Source: an uncultured Tenacibaculum sp. (GTDB lineage: Bacteria; Bacteroidota; Bacteroidia; Flavobacteriales; Flavobacteriaceae). Taken from it: a stretch of DNA of 64,000 nt. The notes under the pieces were generated by a model. That model saw only the letters and a program-made list of their open reading frames with translations. It did not search any database and was not told the DNA's origin. Shown one piece after another: positions 38,601-45,544 of this stretch. Where the stretch lies: the NCBI GenBank assembly GCA_947492185.1, contig CANLMR010000001.1:1-64000 (forward strand), written 5' to 3'. Position 1 is the stretch's first letter, and each line of letters opens with the position of its first letter. A program made the position numbers and the translations under genes.

Positions 38601-40108
38601 TCTGCACCACGAGCAACATTAAACTCACCTGAAGCTAATCCTGCGACATCTACAGTAGAGTTTAATTCGAAAGTCATAGCAGAATCTGTAATTCCTAAGC
38701 TCCCTGTTGCTTCTATATAACCATCAATATCAGCAGATAAATTATTAGCTCTAAAATTTAAACCTCCACTTTCAAATCGGTTTTCTAAACCTTCTGCAAC
38801 TTCTATAGGGCTTAATCCTAAGAAGCTCATCGCTTCTAAATTCTCATTAATTTTTTGAATGATTCCCAATACATCTGGCACAACATCTTCTCCTACTCTA
38901 ACACTTAAAAAACCTGTAGTATTTTGCTCTTCTCCAAATCGATTTAAAACAAGAACTGGGAAAATTCCTGCATTACGAAGTGGATTTAAAAATTCCATTC
39001 CGCCAACATCTAAAGAATTATTTCTTCTTGTACTTGCTAATTCAAATTTTTGCGTTTCTCCTTCAGCTGGTCTACCTGATTTTCTAATTTTTATAGTTCC
39101 TGTAAAACGTTCTCCTATTTTTACAGCCACATCAAAATCTCTAGTTCTAGATTCTTGTTCTATATAATTTAACCAATCATCTGATAATTGTATTCCATTG
39201 GTAATATCTTGAACTTGTGTGGGAGCTACTAATGTTGTGTTTTCCCCATCTCCCTCTGATTTTTGAACCGAATTATTTGTTGGTGAAGCTCCTTGTTGAA
39301 CAGTATGTGTGAGTTCGTGTGCTAATAAATGTTTTCCAGAATCACTTTCTGGATTATATTTTCCTTCATTAAAATAAATATCATTCCCATTTGTAAATGC
39401 CTGCGAGCCCAATTCTTGATTCATTTGCACAGCATTATTATCATTATGAACTCGCACACCACTAAAATCTGCTCCAAAACCGGATTCCATTTCGTTTTGT
39501 GTATTAGTTGGCAATGAACTTCCTCCTCCTTTTGAACTGCTTAAATCACTTTCTAAAGAAGAATCATCATCTCCTCCAGACATTTGTAATTGCTGCACTT
39601 CCTCCTCTTCTTTTTCCTGAATCTCCTCTTCTTCCTTTTCTTGAATTTCTTCTTCTGCTTGTTGCTGAATTACTTCTCCAACAAATGGAGTTTCAGTAGT
39701 ATCCTGTTTCGTTTGAATTTCTTCTTCAGGTGATTTTTGCACCTCATCTTCTTCAGATTTTTGAACTTCTTCCTCTTCTTTTTGTTGAATTTCTTCTTCT
39801 TGTTTTTGAAGTATTGGTTCAGGTTTTAATTGAACTCCAGGAGAAATAGGATCTACTAAAGGTTTTTGTTGAATTTCAGTTTCATTTGTTTCTTGTTTTT
39901 GAACCTCATCTTCATTTTTCTTTTGCACCGTAGGACCGAAGAATGACGATGTTTGATTTTCTTTTCCTCCAGCAACAATTTGATCAGCCGCACGATCAGC
40001 TTCTACCTCATATTTATCACCTGGCTTTCCTATATTCAATTTTGGTTGAATAAAAGAATTCTGTGAAGAATGATTAGGTTTAGTATTTTGTATTTTAGGT
40101 GCAAACAT
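35672..40108 (-). CDS. Large eCIS-core (DUF4157) protein with nuclease-like C-terminus, putative toxin
   Basis: The 1,478-residue protein opens with a motif shared with the second DUF4157 protein (IQPKL..GKPGDKYEVEAD, residues 20-38). An acidic Glu/Gln repeat tract (about 66-175) follows, then the DUF4157 domain with a zinc-protease-type HELTH at 264-268 preceded by HLLA. The middle (about 300-880) is beta-rich and Gly/Ala-rich, probably a structural or translocation segment. The C-terminal ~250 residues include HWKRLHLINQGFGGFGVPEN and LTPGTQSNN (about 1237-1265), which resembles the His-Me-finger/non-specific endonuclease pattern of polymorphic toxins. It is followed at once by a SUKH gene. 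The nuclease call is by motif shape only. Confidence 0.8.
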   Translation of the reverse strand: MFAPKIQNTKPNHSSQNSFIQPKLNIGKPGDKYEVEADRAADQIVAGGKENQTSSFFGPTVQKKNEDEVQKQETNETEIQQKPLVDPISPGVQLKPEPILQKQEEEIQQKEEEEVQKSEEDEVQKSPEEEIQTKQDTTETPFVGEVIQQQAEEEIQEKEEEEIQEKEEEEVQQLQMSGGDDDSSLESDLSSSKGGGSSLPTNTQNEMESGFGADFSGVRVHNDNNAVQMNQELGSQAFTNGNDIYFNEGKYNPESDSGKHLLAHELTHTVQQGASPTNNSVQKSEGDGENTTLVAPTQVQDITNGIQLSDDWLNYIEQESRTRDFDVAVKIGERFTGTIKIRKSGRPAEGETQKFELASTRRNNSLDVGGMEFLNPLRNAGIFPVLVLNRFGEEQNTTGFLSVRVGEDVVPDVLGIIQKINENLEAMSFLGLSPIEVAEGLENRFESGGLNFRANNLSADIDGYIEATGSLGITDSAMTFELNSTVDVAGLASGEFNVARGADGKLSGQANIAADIANISASLNIEYDDGAVTIQGTGRMNSDKFSGEITLLVTDATRSTQMMHAALGVEAMDQEAEAPAQEQATVVKTKDNQVLAGWGEVQASITPWLEGTAKIGIDNEGHVTIVGEIIVPDEIELMEQRGKKVDIFQVEIRAGYGIPLVGQVFLFASIGMFANAGFGPLVLKDVGFTGTYSTDPNVLQEFSITGTLGINAFAVLGLEAEAGVGVTILGHDVKAGVNVTAAAGLRAYAEATPTFEYKEEQSPQGGKVGESRLKGHFEAAAQLFLQLSGALFYELDSPWWSPAPDGREEYPLGEVQYPIGDSLGIGADVDWLVGGEEPPELTFSPVEFDPDKFTADVMADPPPRSMGDSDSNPAGDWQGENAPGDQNENPEITGEGEGLPPGRREEDLENLPDEQKYMRALDELSQMENANPKPTIGDVEDKINTVKRRYGIRRIDTRNEEAENVNIFVQHGEQDNGRHLLEIQLMSQAEKQRLIDTAKEELQSNSRRAADEEGKITRAQAEDVLNGIENSHDLILEARVIDGENTWDYVINMGGRDETEGGSLKKESEVEESIDENSLEDLSQIAVPFTETDGDNHTLRFAVEANSVDLMVHSTPKDIFDYLNSDEVDQSDRLVQDARRLATEIRTMANNAADTDGLVPDLNSKMRELSEMMAEIRSDLRRFLPRNPTYNYTPKDNMAYTAEADMLSANRSGGTPPGGSYVAGWQAIQQGLTTGGGHWKRLHLINQGFGGFGVPENLTPGTQSNNSEYEKFDGPVKDRVGSRPNDSSAQGVVKIKATVTYRSGEFPANKQAPKVGRGIDQFADDGRVKQDNYADNIKFEAWEYTYNKGANSWTEGDKFVDDNLGIDPPDWSLVSPSTIGSATKSEYTRAYNNLSDDAKDDVDSTTSDLGSLLTSTTLDIIKTNKPFYNDDSTFKIAMDSEIAGNGPNGTNRIEATKSKLRKLKIIIPRMREDGVLKY

Positions 40109-40111
40109 TTA

Positions 40112-40672
40112 TTATTGCTTTTGAAGATTTAATTCGGCAGTAATTCCTGCGTTAAAATCTTGAATTTTTCCTTCTATTTTTTTTCCATTACTAGTAATTC
40201 TACCGGTAAATTTTCCATTTGTTCCTACATATGTTGTGTAAGGAATACTAATATTAGCTTGAGTAACTTGTCCTGAACCTGAAGCTGTAGTAACCCACTC
40301 ACCATAAACTAATGAGTATTCAGTAAAACTTATATTCCCCGAATTTTCATGATTAATTTGATATCTCCCATTTGGGTTATTGATATCTACCCATTTTCCT
40401 GTCAAATTATAGATTTTAACAACTTTCTTAACCGATTTAGGTTTAGTATCAGTTATCACTTTAATTTCTTTCTTAGTGAAATCTTTTAACGGTTCTTTTT
40501 TATCAATTTTTACCTCTTCAATCGTACCTTCTTTTTTTACTTTTTCTTCAATTTTTTTATTTCCAATAACTCCAACATTGTACAGAATAGTAATTACACT
40601 ACCAATAGCAGTAATTAGTCCTGTAATAGCTATTATTGTTGTTGATAATTTAGTTTTTGTTGAATCGGCCAT
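40112..40672 (-). CDS. Membrane-anchored protein of unknown function
   Basis: The 186-residue protein has a single N-terminal membrane segment (about 12-37, TIIAITGLITAIGSVITILYNVG). A Lys/Glu-rich linker follows (38-85), and the C-terminal ~95 residues look like a beta-sandwich or lipocalin-like domain (LTGKWVDINNPNGRYQINHE..., ASGSGQVTQANISIPY). No family is recognised. It sits 3 nt before the 1,478-residue putative toxin and right after the 205-residue membrane protein, so it is probably part of the same effector module. Confidence 0.7.
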   Translation of the reverse strand: MADSTKTKLSTTIIAITGLITAIGSVITILYNVGVIGNKKIEEKVKKEGTIEEVKIDKKEPLKDFTKKEIKVITDTKPKSVKKVVKIYNLTGKWVDINNPNGRYQINHENSGNISFTEYSLVYGEWVTTASGSGQVTQANISIPYTTYVGTNGKFTGRITSNGKKIEGKIQDFNAGITAELNLQKQ

Positions 40673-40702
40673 AATTGATAATAATTATATTAAACTGAGT
40701 TC

Positions 40703-41320
40703 TTATTCTTTTGCATAGGAATTCTTTGTTCTTGTTTTTACAATCGATGAAACTTTTTTTAATTCTGGGCTAAGTTTTAACTTGTTTAGCTTAGCTGAAA
40801 TACCTACAGTATCTTTTTGTTTTAAACTTTGCTGTTGAATTTTTGCTATTTTTCTGATTTGATATGCTTCTTTAATTAAATTATTCTTTTGATTATCATA
40901 ACTAGATGTATTTGAATTTTTCTCTTTAGTTTTGATAACCTTGTTAGCTGCAGTAATTGCTTTTTCTGGATTTCCTAATAATAAATTAGACTTTCCGATT
41001 TGCACTAAATCTTCCTCAGAAGTAGCTCTAGATTCAAGCTCTTCTGTTAACTCTTCAATTTTTTTAAGCGCTACAGTATCTTCTGGATTATCTTCGTATT
41101 CTTTTTGATATTTTGACAACTCTATTTTATCACTAGAAATATTGATCTCTTTTATACTTGGATAGGCTATCATTAAAATTGGAATTGGAAAAAAGAACAA
41201 TAACTTTTTTATTTCTTCTTTCTTTACAACATAGTATATAAAGGCTCCACTTAATATTAGAAACAAAAAAGCTCCTAAAAAAAGTAGTACAAGTTCGTAT
41301 ATGTGTAGATTATGTTGCAT
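40703..41320 (-). CDS. Membrane protein with helical cytosolic tail, unknown function
   Basis: The 205-residue protein has two hydrophobic segments (about 10-31 and 39-54) separated by KKEEIKK. A charged region follows that looks alpha-helical with TPR-like spacing (YQKEYEDNPEDTVALKKIEELTEEL..., IGKSNLLLGNPEKAITAANKVI), ending in a basic tail. No characterised family is recognised. It lies between the two DUF4157 genes with 20-30 nt to its neighbours. It may be an accessory, chaperone or anchoring factor for one of them, but the sequence does not show this. Confidence 0.65.
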   Translation of the reverse strand: MQHNLHIYELVLLFLGAFLFLILSGAFIYYVVKKEEIKKLLFFFPIPILMIAYPSIKEINISSDKIELSKYQKEYEDNPEDTVALKKIEELTEELESRATSEEDLVQIGKSNLLLGNPEKAITAANKVIKTKEKNSNTSSYDNQKNNLIKEAYQIRKIAKIQQQSLKQKDTVGISAKLNKLKLSPELKKVSSIVKTRTKNSYAKE

Positions 41321-41340
41321 GATGTGTAATGGTTTTAATA

Positions 41341-42978
41341 TTAATCATCGGGAGTTCCAGACCATCGAGGTGTATCAAATGAAGGACGTCCAAATCTTGA
41401 TATTCTAATTCCAAAATCTCCATGTGTAGTATTGTTATCCCAATTCCAATCAGTCCTATATACGTGCACTCCATGACCATCATTTCCTGCTTGATCTATA
41501 TCTGGACCACTTCCTGAAAGATTAACACCTAAAGTATCATTTAACCCTAAAGCCATATTTGTACTCTTCCTCATAGTTCCTCCACGGAACATTCGTATAT
41601 CTGCTGTTTGACCTTGCATTGGCATTTGAATATTTGGAATCTGGCGGGCAAAAAAACCTAAGCCTAATGTTTCTCTTAAGTAAGTACCTCTCACATCTAC
41701 AAACTCAATCGCTCCCACAGTCCCCCAAAAATCCGCGGTATGATCTCCACTATCAGACCAAATGAATTCTTGTCTTGCAATAGTTCTTTGATTTGCATTT
41801 AATTCATTTTCTATATTCAATTTTACAGCAATTTTAACTGCCTCCATAATAGATGTATCTACTGGTGTATTAACTACAGGTTCACTCGACGATTCACTTG
41901 ACTGATTTTCATTATTTTGAGTTGTTGGTGTAGCTGACTCAGCTTCTTCAGATGTTCTTTCTGAATCATCTGTATGCATATTCTCGAGAAATTCGTGAAG
42001 AGCTTCTCTTCTCGTCATAAATAAAGAAGGATTATTTTGAGCATACTGATCTATATAGGCATTTATCAATCTATATTGAATAATTAATTCCAATAGTTGT
42101 TTGTTTCTATTGCTCATCCAACCGTTTTCTAAAGATACCGACTGCACTCCTGATTGTCCTGGCATAATAGAACTCCCAACTGAAGTAACTGCTGCTCCTG
42201 TTCCTAAAAGTAACCCTGCCATAGAAGTTGCCTCACTTACAGAAGCACTGGATAAAGCTGCCCATATGCCTCTTAAACCTAGTGCCGCTGGATTTCTTTG
42301 AATCTTTTTTTGCACCATTCCTTTTTGCTGAATGGTATGTGTTAACTCATGCGCTAATAAATGTTTACCGTCTGTAGAACTTGGATCATATTTCCCTTTA
42401 TTAAAGTAAACATCATTTCCATGAGTAAATGCCTGTGCACCAATATCGTTGCTCATTTCTTGAGCCTCAGCATCATTATGAATATTTACGTTTGAAAAAT
42501 CTGCTCCAAAACCAGATTCCATTTCTTGTTTAGTATTTTGATCTAATTTTTGTCCTCCTGAACCATGTCTTAATCGACTTTCTATCGAAGGTGATTTATT
42601 AGCTTTTCCTTTAGCTTCTTTAGCCTGAACTTCTTCTTCTTCCTCTTTGCTCTGAACTGTCTCCTCTTCTTCCTTACTTTGAACAGCTTCTTCTTCCTCC
42701 ATCTTTTGCACTGGTTGTTCTTCTTCAGTACTTTCCATTTTCTGGAGTAACGGACTAATTTCTGATGCTAATGGTTTTTGCTGAACTTCTTCATCTTCTC
42801 CTTTGGTTTGTAGATTAGCATCTGCACCAGAATTGTTTACAACTTGATCTGCCATTTTATCGGCTTCTACTTCATATTTATCCCCAGGCTTACCCATTTT
42901 TAGTTTGGGTTGAATAAAAGATTTGTTTTGTTCTTTATTTTGGTTTCCTTGTTTATGTTTTTTATCTCTTACAAACAT
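41341..42978 (-). CDS. eCIS-core (DUF4157) protein, second putative effector
   Basis: The 545-residue protein shares the N-terminal IQPKL..GKPGDKYEVEAD motif (residues 22-40) and acidic QxEEEE repeats (about 85-120) with the 1,478-residue protein. Its DUF4157 domain has HELTH at 210-214 and the preceding GKHLLA, followed by IQQ. A hydrophobic/Ala-Gly segment (about 228-270) comes next, then a C-terminal half of unknown type, with many charged and aromatic residues and a final RFGRPSFDTPRWSGTPDD. I recognise no toxin family in it. DUF4157 marks eCIS-linked cargo or accessory proteins; the role of its metallopeptidase-like motif is not settled as far as I know. Confidence 0.85.
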   Translation of the reverse strand: MFVRDKKHKQGNQNKEQNKSFIQPKLKMGKPGDKYEVEADKMADQVVNNSGADANLQTKGEDEEVQQKPLASEISPLLQKMESTEEEQPVQKMEEEEAVQSKEEEETVQSKEEEEEVQAKEAKGKANKSPSIESRLRHGSGGQKLDQNTKQEMESGFGADFSNVNIHNDAEAQEMSNDIGAQAFTHGNDVYFNKGKYDPSSTDGKHLLAHELTHTIQQKGMVQKKIQRNPAALGLRGIWAALSSASVSEATSMAGLLLGTGAAVTSVGSSIMPGQSGVQSVSLENGWMSNRNKQLLELIIQYRLINAYIDQYAQNNPSLFMTRREALHEFLENMHTDDSERTSEEAESATPTTQNNENQSSESSSEPVVNTPVDTSIMEAVKIAVKLNIENELNANQRTIARQEFIWSDSGDHTADFWGTVGAIEFVDVRGTYLRETLGLGFFARQIPNIQMPMQGQTADIRMFRGGTMRKSTNMALGLNDTLGVNLSGSGPDIDQAGNDGHGVHVYRTDWNWDNNTTHGDFGIRISRFGRPSFDTPRWSGTPDD

Positions 42979-42981
42979 GAT

Positions 42982-43440
42982 TTACTCCGTTTTAATTGAT
43001 TTTGCTTCTGCTCTTTTTGACTTTGTAATGTCTTGAATCAAACCTACAATTTGATGCCAACCATCAGTTCCTCCTGCAATTACTACCGCAGTTAATATGG
43101 TATCTATGAATTTAAAAACAATAGCTTGTATAGAAAATGCTTCAGAAGGAACCTCCATAAATGTTTCCAAAATTCTAAATCCGGCCATAGCTAAAACTAT
43201 ACCTACACTAAATGAAGCCAATGTTGTTTTTTTAATATTTCCTTCTTTAGTATCTGATTTTGAAACAATAAAAATTTCATTGAATCTTTCTGTTAATGCT
43301 AAAATGATTGGAAACGACATGAATAGTGTACTCAATTCAATATCTTTAATCGGTTTTAGATTGATTAATTCTAAATCGATATTAAAAAGTGCTAATGCTG
43401 TTATTACGATGGGTATTAAATAAGTTAGTTTAGTTTTCAT
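42982..43440 (-). CDS. Small polytopic membrane protein, holin-like candidate
   Basis: The 152-residue protein has about three or four hydrophobic segments (6-25, 38-50, 74-92, 105-125) with a Lys/Arg-rich C-terminus (DITKSKRAEAKS). The last span is followed by AGGTDGWHQIVGLIQDI. Length and topology are like phage holins, but no holin family is recognised by sequence. It lies between the tape-measure gene and the first DUF4157 gene, in the same operon as a CHAP lysin. It may instead anchor the particle in the membrane. Confidence 0.6.
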   Translation of the reverse strand: MKTKLTYLIPIVITALALFNIDLELINLKPIKDIELSTLFMSFPIILALTERFNEIFIVSKSDTKEGNIKKTTLASFSVGIVLAMAGFRILETFMEVPSEAFSIQAIVFKFIDTILTAVVIAGGTDGWHQIVGLIQDITKSKRAEAKSIKTE

Positions 43441-43481
43441 GATTTAAAAGCTGATTAAATTAAATACTGTTAGCACTCTAT

Positions 43482-45524
43482 TTACCAATCTGTAAACAAT
43501 AATGTTTTCATCCATGGCAGTTTACACAACCCATAATTCCATGGTAATTTATCTAGTAAAATATCTTGCGTTTTTCGTTCAATAGTAATCTGTGGATTAT
43601 CTTTAGTTAAATCTAATTTTCCTTGTCTTTGAATGAATTCATTTCGAATTAAATCAGTAGAAGAATTTTTTAAAACTTCCCAATTCTGAGTTATAGAGTG
43701 CAAGAGGTTTTCAGCGTTTTCTTTCATTTCATCAGAAAGAGTTATATTTCTTTCAATAGTTTGATGAATAGGAATGTTGCATAAGAACTTTTCGAAAACT
43801 AAATTACTCTCCATTTGCTTTTCTTTTTTAGTTGCAACATAGTGCAGTAAATGAACAGCTTCAGTAGGTTTTATAATTTCATTTTTATCGTTCAGTAAAT
43901 TACAAGAAGCAAAAAACTGTTTTAGAAAAGGGTGAATTAAAATTAATCCCGCATTCTTAATTATATAAGATTTTGGTTTGTTAAATACTTTAAAAAGTTC
44001 TTTTATATTTTTCAATTCTGATGGGTTTTTCTTCTTAGTTTTTTCTAGTTCTTCTTTTGATTTTAATTGCTTCCTATCTAAAATATTACTGCTCTGAGTG
44101 AAATCTAAGTACTCGTTATCTGATTCTCTACTTTCATTTACCTTAAAACCTTTACTATTACGTTTTTGTATTGAGGAGACTTCACCTAACTCAAAACTTT
44201 CTTGATATTGCTTTTTTTCTATTTCGGAATTCATAGATTTTTCAATATTTTTTGAAGCTTCTTTTTTATCTAAATTTTTAGTATTTGTGTCAAAAGGATT
44301 CTCTGAAGAATTATTTAAATTTTGAGATTTGAGATTTGAGATTTGATCAAAATTTGATTCCTCTATTTTATCTTTTGTTAGTTTATTTGTTAACCTTTCA
44401 AAAGTTGAAGATTCTGTTTTAGAATTTAAATTATCTTGGTTTTCAGTTCTATTATCTTCTTCTTTGTAAGTGTTATTGTTTTCTATTTTAAGATTCTCTT
44501 TTTCTGAAATTTTTAATGCTTTTTTTTCAAAACGATTTGTTTCGATTTCTTGATTTAAGATTGGACTGTTTTCATTGATAGAAGTCTCTTCTGAATCTTT
44601 TATTTTATTTACTAATTCTTTATTTTCATCAATTAATTTTCGCTCCTGTTTTTCAAAAGATTTCAACACCGTTAGACCCTCTAATTTTTCTGAAATATCT
44701 TGTGACAGACTTTCAAAAATTTCAATTTTATTTAATAGTTTATTTTGTAAAAAATCTTTTAGTTTTAATACTGACTTATTACTTTCATTATTCTTAATTT
44801 CTTGAATTTTACTTATCAAAAACTCAAAGAAAGCTGACGAATCGTTTCGAAGAATTGTTTCCGCAAAGGCATTCCATAATTCTTTCTTTATTTCCGAATT
44901 AGTTCCCAATAAATTATTCGTTGTAATTTCTTTTTGTATTGTATTTAGAGTTTCTGTTTTATTAGAAATACCTAGAAATAACAAGTGCAATTCTTCATCA
45001 AAAAACTGATTGAACAATCGAACTTTTTGACTTGCAGTTTGAAGTACTTTTAGAAATCTATAACTAAAGTTTACGGTTTCTGTAATTTCAAAAAGATCTT
45101 TTTTAGTAAAATTAAAATTACCAGTTGTAGCATTCCACCAAGACAATGTTCCAGTTTCTAGAAAAGAGAAAAAAGAATCTGCCTTGGAATCTTGAAAAGT
45201 TTTTTCAATGATTTCAACTTCATAAGCTTCTGGTTGCAAACTAATTTCTTCTAACTTATCTGAAATTTGCTTCTTTAACTCTCTCTTCGAAGTTTTAGAG
45301 TTAATTGAAAAATTTTGATTTTTTATGTCAATATCTAAATTCAATTTTGGAATTAACTGTATAACTTCTTCAGAAGAAACAGATTCAAAAAAGGATTCAA
45401 GTAAAGGAAATATTTCCTCTGTTAAAAAAGTATCTATTGAATATTTTAATTCATCGGCTACCTTTTTAGAATTGGTATTAATGTCTACTGTGACTTTATT
45501 TATGGTATATTCTTGAATCCTCAT
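43482..45524 (-). CDS. Contractile injection system tape-measure protein (Afp14-like)
   Basis: The 680-residue protein has the N-terminal part of the family (QEYTINKVTVDINTNSKK...FLTEEIFPLLESFF...IPKLNLDIDI). A long charged, helical, coiled-coil-rich middle (about 180-530, mostly E/K/N/S) is variable in length, as expected if it sets the tube length. The diagnostic C-terminus is NAGLILIHPFLKQFF, EAVHLLHYVATKKEK, NSSTDLIRNEFIQRQGKL and ILLDKLPWNYGLCKLPWM. In Afp/PVC the homologue lies inside the tube and sets its length. The gene follows the 1,740-residue protein by 20 nt. Confidence 0.9.
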   Translation of the reverse strand: MRIQEYTINKVTVDINTNSKKVADELKYSIDTFLTEEIFPLLESFFESVSSEEVIQLIPKLNLDIDIKNQNFSINSKTSKRELKKQISDKLEEISLQPEAYEVEIIEKTFQDSKADSFFSFLETGTLSWWNATTGNFNFTKKDLFEITETVNFSYRFLKVLQTASQKVRLFNQFFDEELHLLFLGISNKTETLNTIQKEITTNNLLGTNSEIKKELWNAFAETILRNDSSAFFEFLISKIQEIKNNESNKSVLKLKDFLQNKLLNKIEIFESLSQDISEKLEGLTVLKSFEKQERKLIDENKELVNKIKDSEETSINENSPILNQEIETNRFEKKALKISEKENLKIENNNTYKEEDNRTENQDNLNSKTESSTFERLTNKLTKDKIEESNFDQISNLKSQNLNNSSENPFDTNTKNLDKKEASKNIEKSMNSEIEKKQYQESFELGEVSSIQKRNSKGFKVNESRESDNEYLDFTQSSNILDRKQLKSKEELEKTKKKNPSELKNIKELFKVFNKPKSYIIKNAGLILIHPFLKQFFASCNLLNDKNEIIKPTEAVHLLHYVATKKEKQMESNLVFEKFLCNIPIHQTIERNITLSDEMKENAENLLHSITQNWEVLKNSSTDLIRNEFIQRQGKLDLTKDNPQITIERKTQDILLDKLPWNYGLCKLPWMKTLLFTDW

Positions 45525-45544
45525 TTGAATCTTCTCCCAAATTT

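Noticed and set aside
38859..39699. Plus-strand ORFs opposite the large DUF4157 gene
   Set aside because: They lie antisense to the conserved HELTH domain and acidic repeats and have no recognisable features.
41341..42200. ADP-ribosyltransferase-like reading of the 545-residue protein's C-terminus (MFRGGTM)
   Set aside because: A single short motif without the rest of the R-S-E pattern is not enough.
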